The notes under the pieces were generated by a model. That model was given only the letters and a program-made list of their open reading frames with translations. It ran no database searches and was not told the DNA's origin. A program made the position numbers and the translations under genes. Shown one piece after another: positions 7,775 to 15,458 of a stretch of 64,000 nt of DNA. The stretch is from the NCBI RefSeq assembly GCF_024586915.1, contig NZ_JANBVS010000001.1:496001-560000 (forward strand), given 5' to 3'. Within the stretch, counting starts at the first letter, position 1, and each line of letters opens with the position of its first letter. Source of the DNA: Bradyrhizobium sp. SRS-191. GTDB lineage: Bacteria; Pseudomonadota; Alphaproteobacteria; Rhizobiales; Xanthobacteraceae.

Positions 7775-8665
7775 ATGAACGTTGAAGCCCGCGTGCACCC
7801 AGCCACTCAGCCTTCATCGCTCGAGATCATCCCGACCGGCGCGCAACTCGGCGCCGAGATCCGCAACGTCGATCTGCGGCATCTCGACGATCAGGCGTTC
7901 ACGACCCTGCTCGGCGCCTTCCACGACCATTCTGTGCTTCTGGTGCGCGGGCAAAGCCTGACCGACCAGGACCTGATCGCCTTCAGCCGCCGATTCGGGG
8001 ACCTGGATTTCGCACCGATCCAGGAAAACGGCCGCCGCTTCGTCGACGGCCTGCCTGAAATCTACATCGTCTCGAACGTGAAGGTGAACGGCGAGGCGAT
8101 CGGCAGTCTCGGCGCCGGAGAAGCGGTGTGGCACACCGACATGTCCTATCTCGACACGCCGCCGATCGCGAGCGCGCTCTATGCGCTGGAGATTCCGCCC
8201 GTCGGCGGCAATACCTCGTTCTGCAGCATGTACGCGGTGTACGACGCGCTGCCCGCTGATTTGAAGCGTCGCATCGCAGACCTGAAGATCAAGCACGACG
8301 GCACCTACAACAGTGGCGGCTTCGTACGCCAAGGCGTGACGCCGACGGATGATCCTCGCACGTCGCCCGGCGCTGTCCATCCGCTGGTCTGCACGCATCC
8401 CGAGTCCGGCCGGCAGATGCTCTATCTCGGCCGGCGGCGCAACGCGTATCTGGTCGGACTGGAACTCGCCGAGTCGGAAGCGCTGCTCGACGAACTCTGG
8501 ACCTACGTCATGCGACCGGAATTCGCTTGGGAGCATGTCTGGAAGGTTGGCGATCTCGTCATTTGGGACAATCGTAGCACGATGCACCGGCGCGATCCGT
8601 TCGACGATCATGCGAGGCGAATCATGCACCGGACTCAGATCAAGGGAACACAACGTCCCCGCTGA
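7775..8665 (+). CDS. TauD/TfdA-family 2-oxoglutarate dioxygenase
   Basis: A 296-residue Fe(II)/2-oxoglutarate-dependent dioxygenase. The iron facial triad is complete: H120 and D122 in 'VWHTDMSY' and distal H271 in 'NRSTMHRRDPF'. An Arg of 'ARRIMHR' (281/282) is the likely 2-oxoglutarate clamp. ATG 7775 is preceded by GGGAGGA; an upstream ATG at 7724 lacks this. The family oxidises taurine, alkyl sulfates, 2,4-D and similar acids; the substrate here cannot be told. The neighbour at 8908 is a paralogue that has lost the first two iron ligands. Confidence 0.9.
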   Translation: MNVEARVHPATQPSSLEIIPTGAQLGAEIRNVDLRHLDDQAFTTLLGAFHDHSVLLVRGQSLTDQDLIAFSRRFGDLDFAPIQENGRRFVDGLPEIYIVSNVKVNGEAIGSLGAGEAVWHTDMSYLDTPPIASALYALEIPPVGGNTSFCSMYAVYDALPADLKRRIADLKIKHDGTYNSGGFVRQGVTPTDDPRTSPGAVHPLVCTHPESGRQMLYLGRRRNAYLVGLELAESEALLDELWTYVMRPEFAWEHVWKVGDLVIWDNRSTMHRRDPFDDHARRIMHRTQIKGTQRPR

Positions 8666-8907
8666 TTCGTTCGTGCAACGGCGACGCCTGCCTGAGCGGC
8701 ACATTGCCTGCGAACGACTTGCAGCTTGCTGCATATTTCGTCGCGCGCCGCCTTGAAGCGTCCAACTTCTGACTCAGAGCGGCAGAGTGTGCCGACAATC
8801 GGCAGATCGTGCCGCGATCCTTCCGCGAATTGCCTCCGAGCCGAAACAACCCCGACAAATTACAATGGTTGATTGGCTGTGCTGGTGAAACTTGGGAGAC
8901 GACGCAA

Positions 8908-9600
8908 GTGAGTCACAGAAGCAACGTTGCGCGAAACGCCGAAAGCAGCCTCGTCCAGGTGCTCCCGACCGGAAAGGCGCTCGGTGCCGAGGTCTGCAAT
9001 GTCGACCTCCGATCCTTCGACGACTGGGCGTTCGCCTCCTTCATGCGCGCGCTGCTCAAGCATCAGGTGCTGCTCGTGCGCGGCCAGCGTCTCACCGAGC
9101 GCGACATCGCCGCGTTCAGCCGGCGCTTCGGCCATGCGGATCTCCACTACACGTCCTATGGCACGATGCTCGGCGACAGCCTGTCCTTTTGCAGCCTGTA
9201 CGCCGCATATAACGCGCTATCGCCGACGCTGCGCAGCCGCGTCGCTCATCTGAAGGTTCGTCACCGCACGATCGACATGGCTGATGACGGCCGCCGCACC
9301 ATCGTCGCGGGTCCGGTGCATCCGCTGGTAGGCCTTCACGCCGACACCGGCCGCTCGCTGCTGGCGCTCGGCCAGCGCCGTCATTCCTATGTCGTCGGCC
9401 TCGAGCAGGACGAATCGGACGCGCTGCTCGACGACCTCTGGCAGCTTGCCGAACGGCCTGAATTCAGTTGGGCCCACACCTGCCGCGGCGGTGATCTCGT
9501 CGTGTGGGACACACGCTGCACGATCCATCGTCACGAGGCACCGGACATGCCGAGGCTGCTGCACAGCCCGCCGCTCTGGAACGCGATGCCGACCGCCTGA
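8908..9600 (+). CDS. TauD-like paralogue lacking HxD iron site
   Basis: A 230-residue relative of the preceding dioxygenase; 'LPTGKALGAEV.NVDLR', 'VLLVRGQ', 'AFSRRFG' and 'GGDLVVWDTRCTIHRHE' align along its length. About 55-60 residues present in the neighbour (roughly 77-147 there) are replaced by a 14-residue link (about 77-90 here), removing the HxD motif. The distal His remains. The frame stays open to a normal C-terminal end, so this is an in-frame internal deletion, not a frameshifted pseudogene. GTG 8908 follows GGGAGA; an ATG at 8809 is in frame but adds 33 unrelated residues. Catalysis of the normal type is unlikely. Confidence 0.75.
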   Translation: MSHRSNVARNAESSLVQVLPTGKALGAEVCNVDLRSFDDWAFASFMRALLKHQVLLVRGQRLTERDIAAFSRRFGHADLHYTSYGTMLGDSLSFCSLYAAYNALSPTLRSRVAHLKVRHRTIDMADDGRRTIVAGPVHPLVGLHADTGRSLLALGQRRHSYVVGLEQDESDALLDDLWQLAERPEFSWAHTCRGGDLVVWDTRCTIHRHEAPDMPRLLHSPPLWNAMPTA

Positions 9601-9613
9601 GGCGGCAAACGCA

Positions 9614-10471
9614 TCAGCGCGCGCGAAAGGTGGCCGATCTGGCCGCGCGCCACAAGGTCCAGAGCGTCGCCAGATGCGAGCGGGGCTGTGGCCGGAACGG
9701 ATCTGGAGCGCCCCGCGCGAGATCGAGACGGACGAGCGCAAGCGGCAACAGAGCGGGCCGCACCGCTGGCGGCGCCTGGCCCGCCAGTTCCAGCGTGTGA
9801 TCGAGATGCTGCAACGCCTGACCACGCAGATCGGTCAGCATGGCCTGGATGGCCGGCGTAGCCTTGGCTGCAAAGACCTCCTCCTGACCGACGCCATGGC
9901 GCGCGAGGAGATCCAGCGGCACATAGATCTGCCGGTGAGCGGCATCCCGCGGCAGGGACGCGATCACCTGCAGCAGGCCGAGCGCGACGCCGGCGTGGTG
10001 GGCAAGATGGTCGATGTTCTCGAAGGCCCCGGCCGCGATACGTCCAGCCAACGCAAACAGTGTCCCGCTTGTATCACTGAGATACGCATCGAGGGCCGCC
10101 ATGGTCGGCATCGGGTCGTTGTAGAGGTCGAACTGATGCTCATCCACCAGACGCGTCAGCCGATCGACCGGGAGAGCAAAGCGCTGCACCGTCAGCAGCA
10201 GCTCGGCAGCGACGGGATTGCCTTCGACGCCGCCGTGCTCAAGGCCCGTCAATGAGTCGCGCCACCATTGCAGGCGAACCTCGCCCGGCAGCGGCTGCGT
10301 GACCAGATCGCGGATCCGGCTCACCTCGACATTGAACGCATAAAGCGACAGCAAGGCACGCCGAATCTCCGGCGTGACGAACAGCGTCGAGGCATAGCGG
10401 TCGAAATCGTGCTCGCGGACCAGGCTTGCACAGAACGCGGCATCGCTGGTGCTGGCGGCGGCCTCGCTCAT
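9614..10471 (-). CDS. Squalene/phytoene synthase-family protein (NDUFAF6-like)
   Basis: A 285-residue member of the trans-isoprenyl diphosphate synthase head-to-head class. Motifs seen are 'LYAFNVEVSRIRDLV' near residue 42, 'EVRLQWWRDSL' near residue 64 and 'ALGLLQVIASLPRDA' near residue 163. The Asp-rich 'DxxxD' pair of true phytoene synthases is degraded (for example 'SRIRD', 'IASLPRD'). This matches the mitochondrial complex I assembly factor NDUFAF6 and its alphaproteobacterial homologues better than a carotenoid enzyme. It overlaps the upstream Mth938-family gene by 4 nt (ATGA) at the end of the yajC-secDF cluster. The carotenoid-synthase alternative is not excluded. Confidence 0.75.
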   Translation of the reverse strand: MSEAAASTSDAAFCASLVREHDFDRYASTLFVTPEIRRALLSLYAFNVEVSRIRDLVTQPLPGEVRLQWWRDSLTGLEHGGVEGNPVAAELLLTVQRFALPVDRLTRLVDEHQFDLYNDPMPTMAALDAYLSDTSGTLFALAGRIAAGAFENIDHLAHHAGVALGLLQVIASLPRDAAHRQIYVPLDLLARHGVGQEEVFAAKATPAIQAMLTDLRGQALQHLDHTLELAGQAPPAVRPALLPLALVRLDLARGAPDPFRPQPRSHLATLWTLWRAARSATFRAR

Positions 10472-10851
10472 GGCACCGCGATCAGCGCTGCGGCGACCCG
10501 CCGCCGCTCGCCGATCATGACGTTGTAGGTGCGGATGGCAGGGCCTGTCTGCATGGCGTCGAGCACGACGGATACGCCGCGCAACGCCGCGCGCAGCGGC
10601 GCCGGCGGGATCCAGACTTCATTTCCGGTCCCGACGATCAGCGTGTCGATCTTGTTGGCCGCATCGAACACGCGCTGCAAGGAATAGCGGTCGATCTGGC
10701 TCGGCTGGATGACGTCCCAGGCCCAGATCGAATCCGGCAGGCAAAGCAGCGAGCCGCGATGCGACATGTCGGCGAAGGCGAAGCCGCCTTTGCCGTAGCC
10801 GTCGATCGGTGCGGACCGCGGAAAGTGTGGTGTGTCGTTCGCAGTGGCCAT
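10468..10851 (-). CDS. Mth938-domain protein (NDUFAF3 homologue)
   Basis: A 127-residue single-domain protein of the Mth938 / DUF498 family. Recognisable pieces are 'APIDGYGKGGFAFADMSHRGSLLCLPD', of which the first half (residues 13-25) is the family start, then 'IDTLIVGTGNEV', 'VSVVLDAMQTGPAIRTYNVM' and 'IGERRRVAAALI'. The human relative NDUFAF3 assists assembly of respiratory complex I, and the alphaproteobacterial gene next to secF is a known conserved neighbourhood. ATG 10851 gives the usual N-terminus; longer in-frame starts run into Arg-rich junk. The stop overlaps the start of the NDUFAF6-like gene, indicating translational coupling. Confidence 0.87.
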   Translation of the reverse strand: MATANDTPHFPRSAPIDGYGKGGFAFADMSHRGSLLCLPDSIWAWDVIQPSQIDRYSLQRVFDAANKIDTLIVGTGNEVWIPPAPLRAALRGVSVVLDAMQTGPAIRTYNVMIGERRRVAAALIAVP

Positions 10852-10906
10852 GTCCGAGATCAACCTGCTGCCTCTGGATATGATCCAAAGGCAAGCATCC
10901 TTCGAA

Positions 10907-11926
10907 TCACGGGGTTTTCTTCTTCGCCGCCGGCTTGTCGTCCTGCGCCTCGGCACGCATCGCATGCACGCCGAGATAAATCAGGATGGGAGACGCGATG
11001 AAGATCGAGGTGTAGGTGCCGACCAGCACGACGCCGAACATCATGACCGCGGTGAAGCTGTGGATCGCCGGGCCGCCGAAGAGGAGCAGCGCCAGCAGCG
11101 CCAGCGTCACCGTGACGTGGGTGATGATCGAGCGCGACAAGGTCGAATTGATCGACTCGTTGAGCAGCTGCGGCATCGGCATCTTCTTGTAGCGCCTGAG
11201 CATCTCGCGGATACGGTCGTAGATGACGACGGTGTCGTTGAGCGAATAGCCGAGAATCGTCAGCAGTGCCGCGATGCTGGTCAGGTCGAAATCGACCTGG
11301 CTGATCGACATGAAGCCGATCGTCAGCACGATGTCGTGGACGTTGGCGATCATGGCGCCGAGCGCGAACTGCCACTCGAAGCGGAACCAGAGATAGATCA
11401 GGATCGAGACGATCGCGAGCATGAGGCCGAGCATGCCGACGGCCAGGAACTCGCCGGACACGCGCGGACCAACCACCTCGACGCGACGATATTCGACGGA
11501 ATCGCCGATCGCAGCCTTCACCTTGTTGGCAGCTTCCTGCTGCGCGATGTCGCCGCCGGGCTGCTCGGCGACACGGATCAGCACGCCCTCGGGACCGCCG
11601 AACTGCTGCAACTGCACCTCGCCGAGGCCAAGCGTCGACAGTTTAGCGCGCATCCCCGCAATGTCGGCGGGACCCGATTTGGCCCGCACCTCGAGCAAGC
11701 TGCCGCCGCGGAAGTCGATACCCAGATTCAGGCCATGCGTGAAGAACAGCACGATCGCCAGGATCGACAGCGCCGCCGAGATCGGGAAGCTGATGCGGCG
11801 AAACTGCGTGAAGTCGAAATGCGTGTCGTCGGGAACGATGCGCAGCGACGGCAGCAGGCCGAGCGCGCTGACCACCGTCAGCACCGCGATCAGGATGCCA
11901 AGCCCGATGAGAACCCAGTGTGTCAC
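10907..11926 (-). CDS. secF: Preprotein translocase subunit SecF
   Basis: An inner-membrane protein of about 339 residues with six membrane helices. It partners SecD to use the proton gradient to pull proteins through SecYEG. The family features are a periplasmic P1 domain after helix 1 ('LNLGIDFRGGSLLEVR') and the C-terminal membrane half with 'YSLNDTVVIYDRIRE', 'LNESINSTLSRSIITH' and 'FVGT'-like 'VLVGTYTSIFIASPI'. A GTG start at 11926 is preferred because AGGAG lies 5 nt upstream and overlaps the secD stop; an ATG at 11974 would overlap secD by 40 nt. The start choice is moderately certain. Confidence 0.92.
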   Translation of the reverse strand: MTHWVLIGLGILIAVLTVVSALGLLPSLRIVPDDTHFDFTQFRRISFPISAALSILAIVLFFTHGLNLGIDFRGGSLLEVRAKSGPADIAGMRAKLSTLGLGEVQLQQFGGPEGVLIRVAEQPGGDIAQQEAANKVKAAIGDSVEYRRVEVVGPRVSGEFLAVGMLGLMLAIVSILIYLWFRFEWQFALGAMIANVHDIVLTIGFMSISQVDFDLTSIAALLTILGYSLNDTVVIYDRIREMLRRYKKMPMPQLLNESINSTLSRSIITHVTVTLALLALLLFGGPAIHSFTAVMMFGVVLVGTYTSIFIASPILIYLGVHAMRAEAQDDKPAAKKKTP

Positions 11927-11934
11927 TTTAGCTC

Positions 11935-13536
11935 CTAGATTGGCACGCTTTGCGGCCGCTTCCACCGCACCCATGCCGCCACGATGAGGCGGGTGAGCGT
12001 GAAGGCGGTGAAGACCGTGGTGAGGATGCCGATGCCGAGCGTCACGGCGAAGCCGCGCACCGGGCCGGTGCCGATGTAGAACAGCACGGCGGCGGCAATG
12101 AAGGTGGTGATGTTGGAGTCGAGAATGGTCGCCAGCGCGCGCTTGAAGCCGGCATCGATCGCCGAGATCGCGTTACGGCCGCCGCGCAGCTCCTCGCGGA
12201 TGCGCTCATAGATCAGCACGTTCGAGTCCACCGCAATGCCGACCGTCAGAACGATGCCGGCGATGCCCGGCAAGGTCAGCGTGGCGTTCAGCAGCGACAG
12301 CACGCCGAATATCATCGCAACGTTCACGACCACGGCGATGTTGGCGAACACACCGAACAGCCGGTAGGTCACCAGCATGAACACGATGACCAGGATCGAG
12401 CCGACATAGGAGGCGAGCTCGCCCTTGGCGATCGAATCGGCGCCGAGACCCGGGCCGACGGTGCGTTCCTCGATCACCGTGAGCGGCGCCGGCAGCGCGC
12501 CAGCACGCAGCAGGATCGCCAGCTCGTTGGCAGACTGCACAGTGAAATTGCCGGAGATCTGGCCCGAGCCGCCGGTGATCGGCTCGCGGATCACGGGCGC
12601 CGAGATCACCTTGTTATCGAGCACGATCGCGAAAGGCAGGTTGACGTTCTCGGTCGTGGCCTGCGCAAATTTGCGGGCGCCGGCCGAATTAAAGCGGAAG
12701 GAGACGATCGGCTCGTTGGTGCGCTGATCGAAGCCGGTCTGGGCGTCCGAGAGATCACCGCCCGACACCAGCACCTGCTTCTTTACGACATAGGGCTGGT
12801 TGGGAGACGTGGCGCTCTGCAGCACTTCGGAGTCCGGCGGCACCCGACCCTGCAGCGCCTGCTCAGGCGACACCGTGGTGTCGACCATGCGGAATTCCAT
12901 CTTGGCGGTCTTGCCGAGCAGGTTCTTGAGCTCGGTCGGATCCTGCAAGCCCGGCACCTGCACCAGGATGCGGTCGGTGCCCTGGCGCTGAATCACGGGT
13001 TCGACAGTGCCGAGCTCGTTGATGCGGCGCTCCACAATCTGGATCGACTGCTCGATGGTCTGGCGGACGCGCTCGGTGATCGCGGCCTGCGGGATCGTCA
13101 GGCGGATCAGGCTGTTGCCGGCATCGCTGACCTCGAGGCTGCGCTGGCCGCTGGAGCCGAGGAGGCCGCCGAGCGGCTGGGAGAGATCACGCAGCTTGGA
13201 CAGCGCGGTCGAAACGTCGGAGTCCTTGGTGATGCGGACCTCGACGCCGTCGCCCTTGCTCGCCAATCCGGTGTAGCCGATCTTGGCATCGCGCAGCGTG
13301 CGGCGAACGTCGTCGCGCACGGCATCGAGCCGCTCCTTCTTGACGTAGTTGGAGTCGACCTCGAGCAGCAGATACGAGCCGCCCTGCAGGTCGAGACCGA
13401 GAACGATGTGACGCTGCGCCCAGGCGGGCCAGGTCTTGACCGTCGCTTCGGGGAAGAAGTTGGGCACCGCGCACAGGCACACCACGAGCGCCGTGAAAAT
13501 GATGCCCAGCGCCTTCCACCGCGTGAAATACAACAT
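11935..13536 (-). CDS. secD: Preprotein translocase subunit SecD
   Basis: A 533-residue inner-membrane partner of SecF. An N-terminal helix (residues 5-25) is followed by 'LGLDLQGGSYLLLEVD', the large periplasmic P1 domain with 'RRINELGTVEPVIQRQGTDR' (split across about 190-210), and a C-terminal bundle of five helices with 'TLPGIAGIVLTVGIAVDSNV' and 'IYERIREELRGG'. The domain order and length are standard. The gene lies 89 nt after yajC and 8 nt before secF, so yajC-secD-secF-Mth938-NDUFAF6-like form one minus-strand unit. Confidence 0.97.
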   Translation of the reverse strand: MLYFTRWKALGIIFTALVVCLCAVPNFFPEATVKTWPAWAQRHIVLGLDLQGGSYLLLEVDSNYVKKERLDAVRDDVRRTLRDAKIGYTGLASKGDGVEVRITKDSDVSTALSKLRDLSQPLGGLLGSSGQRSLEVSDAGNSLIRLTIPQAAITERVRQTIEQSIQIVERRINELGTVEPVIQRQGTDRILVQVPGLQDPTELKNLLGKTAKMEFRMVDTTVSPEQALQGRVPPDSEVLQSATSPNQPYVVKKQVLVSGGDLSDAQTGFDQRTNEPIVSFRFNSAGARKFAQATTENVNLPFAIVLDNKVISAPVIREPITGGSGQISGNFTVQSANELAILLRAGALPAPLTVIEERTVGPGLGADSIAKGELASYVGSILVIVFMLVTYRLFGVFANIAVVVNVAMIFGVLSLLNATLTLPGIAGIVLTVGIAVDSNVLIYERIREELRGGRNAISAIDAGFKRALATILDSNITTFIAAAVLFYIGTGPVRGFAVTLGIGILTTVFTAFTLTRLIVAAWVRWKRPQSVPI

Positions 13537-13625
13537 GAGAGGTGTCCGTAAGGGCCGAAAGCCGGCCCGGGGAAATCAGAACATCAGATCAGGCGAAGGC
13601 CGCCTGTGCGCCGGCCGGGCAACGA

Positions 13626-13997
13626 TCAGCTCGCGGCCTTCTCGTCCTTCTTGTCGTCCTTTGCGTCCGCCTTGGCGGGCTCGCCCTTGGTGCGCACGCC
13701 CGTGATCATCTGGCGCATCTGCCGGACGCGGACGCCATCGGCGATCTCGAACTCGACCTGGTCGTCATCGACGACCTTGGTGACCTTGCCGACCAGGCCG
13801 CCCTGCGTGACGATCGTGTCGCCGCGGCGGACGTTCTTGACGAGATCGGCGTGCTCTTTGACCTTCTTCTGCTGCGGCCGCAGGATCAGGAAGTACATGA
13901 TCACGAAGATCAGCGCGAACGGCAGCAGCGACATCAGCATGCTGTTGGTGTCGCCACCAGCACCGGCGGCCTGGGCATAGGCGGGGGTAATCAGCAT
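13626..13997 (-). CDS. yajC: Preprotein translocase subunit YajC
   Basis: A 123-residue single-pass membrane protein of the SecDF-YajC accessory complex. Helix at about residues 20-40 ('SLLPFALIFVIMYFLILRP'), followed by the family signature 'QQKKVKEHADLVKNVRRGD' and a small beta domain ('TIVTQGGLVGKVTKVVDDD'). The C-terminus is a Lys/Asp/Ala-rich tail. ATG at complement 13995-13997 gives the normal short periplasmic N-terminus. It is first in the sec operon, and the ATPase gene at 14202 is divergent, so a promoter lies in 13998-14201. Confidence 0.96.
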   Translation of the reverse strand: MLITPAYAQAAGAGGDTNSMLMSLLPFALIFVIMYFLILRPQQKKVKEHADLVKNVRRGDTIVTQGGLVGKVTKVVDDDQVEFEIADGVRVRQMRQMITGVRTKGEPAKADAKDDKKDEKAAS

Positions 13998-14201
13998 GCG
14001 GTCGATCCTCGTGGGCCAGTGCCCGGTGAGACGGAAATAGCCGGCGAACCACGCATTCTGTTGGCGCGGGCCGGCCTCTTGCGAATTTCGCGCGGAATAT
14101 AGCGGCCGCGGTCCCAATAGCAAGGCGCACGGCCCCGCGATTTCGCCCCGCTTGCGGCGGCGGGCGCAGCCCGATATGGCTGCCCCATCAGGAACTTGCA
14201 G

Positions 14202-15206
14202 ATGTCGAAAAAACCAGCCAAAGCCCCGCCCCGCCCCGCCGCCAAAGCAGCTCCCAAACCCGCCGCAAAAGGCTCCGCGCCCGCGCTGCGACGGCCCTCG
14301 AAGGTCGCGGCAAAACGTCCCGCCGGCCCCGCGCCCGACGAAACGCCCGAGCGGATCGCCTGCGCGCTGGAAGCGATTGCAGCGCATCTGGCGGCAACTC
14401 AAACGCGTGCCAAGCCGGCGCTGGACTGGAATGCAGCCGACGCGTTCGTCTGGCATCCGGACGGCCGGCTCTCGACGGTGCCGCGCGTCAGCCGCGTCGA
14501 GATCGACCTGCTCAAGGGCATCGACCGGATGCGCGACATCCTGATCGAGAACACCGAGCGCTTCGCCAACGGCCTGCCCGCCAACAACGCCCTGTTGTGG
14601 GGCGCGCGCGGCATGGGCAAGTCGTCGCTGGTGAAGGCCGCGCACGCCAACATCAACGTTGCGCGGCAGCCGGCCGACCGGCTGAAGCTGATCGAGATTC
14701 ACCGCGAGGACATCGAGAGCCTGCCGGCGCTGATGGACATCCTGCGCGCCGCGCCGTTCCACTTCATCGTGTTCTGCGACGACCTGTCGTTCGACGGCAA
14801 TGACGCGTCCTACAAGTCGCTCAAGGCCGTGCTCGAAGGCGGCATCGAGGGCCGTCCCGAGAACGTCATTCTCTACGCGACCTCGAACCGCCGCCATCTG
14901 CTGGCGCGCGATATGATCGAGAACGAGCGCTCGACCGCGATCAACCCGGGCGAGGCCGTCGAGGAAAAGGTCTCGCTGTCCGACCGCTTCGGCCTGTGGC
15001 TCGGCTTCCACCGCTGCAGCCAGGACGAATATCTGGCGATGGTCCGGGGCTATTGCAGCCATTTCGGCATTGCAGTCGACGAGGACGAGCTGCAGCGCGA
15101 GGCGCTGGAATGGTCGACGACGCGCGGCTCCCGCTCCGGCCGCGTCGCCTGGCAGTTCACGCAGGATCTCGCCGGTCGTCTCGGCGTGCGGCTGAGCGCG
15201 AAGTAA
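14202..15206 (+). CDS. DUF815-family AAA-type ATPase
   Basis: A protein of 334 residues. Residues 1-50 are a disordered Lys/Pro/Ala-rich basic region. Residues 75-334 are the DUF815 ATPase: Walker A 'WGARGMGKSSLVKA' near residue 131, Walker B 'FIVFCDDLSFD' near 188, and sensor-like 'ILYATSNRRHLL'. The family is often found in alphaproteobacteria next to yajC, divergently as here, but its job is not established; nucleotide-dependent handling of a protein partner is plausible. ATG 14202 is favoured over an in-frame TTG two codons upstream. Confidence 0.88.
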   Translation: MSKKPAKAPPRPAAKAAPKPAAKGSAPALRRPSKVAAKRPAGPAPDETPERIACALEAIAAHLAATQTRAKPALDWNAADAFVWHPDGRLSTVPRVSRVEIDLLKGIDRMRDILIENTERFANGLPANNALLWGARGMGKSSLVKAAHANINVARQPADRLKLIEIHREDIESLPALMDILRAAPFHFIVFCDDLSFDGNDASYKSLKAVLEGGIEGRPENVILYATSNRRHLLARDMIENERSTAINPGEAVEEKVSLSDRFGLWLGFHRCSQDEYLAMVRGYCSHFGIAVDEDELQREALEWSTTRGSRSGRVAWQFTQDLAGRLGVRLSAK

Positions 15207-15237
15207 CGGCGCGAACTGCGCCCGCCTCATCCTCTCT

Positions 15238-15339
15238 TGGTCATGCCCCGCGCAGGCGGGGCATCCAGTACGCCGAGGCGGTCGTGAGACTCAAGAAGCC
15301 GGTGTCGACTGGATCGCCCGCTGTCGCAGGCGATGACCA
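15238..15339. repeat. REP-like dispersed palindromic repeat
   Basis: Outer arms TGGTCAT (15238-15244) and ATGACCA (15333-15339) enclose an inner hairpin TGCCCCGC / GCGGGGCA (15244-15251 / 15256-15263, loop GCAG) and a second CGCCCG...CAGGCG element. This matches a palindromic intergenic repeat I recognise from Bradyrhizobium genomes. It sits between converging genes. Confidence 0.65.
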
Positions 15340-15401
15340 GCGAGCATATGGCAATCAGGCCGCCTCAAACTCCGTCATTGCGGCAACATCGCGCGCAAAC
15401 G

Positions 15402-15428
15402 AAAAAGGGCTCGCCGATGGGCGAGCCC
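15402..15428 (-). terminator. Rho-independent terminator of the nlpD-like gene
   Basis: On the minus strand GGGCTCGCC / GGCGAGCCC (complement 15428-15420 / 15415-15407, 4-nt loop) is followed by TTTTT (complement 15406-15402). It begins 31 nt after the stop of the LysM-M23 gene. Confidence 0.88.
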
Positions 15429-15458
15429 TCGAATTTTAGGACAAGGGGCGTCGACGCC

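Noticed and set aside
11950..13551. 533-codon plus-strand frame opposite secD
   Set aside because: Exact antisense of secD with His/Asp/Arg-rich composition; no domain signal.
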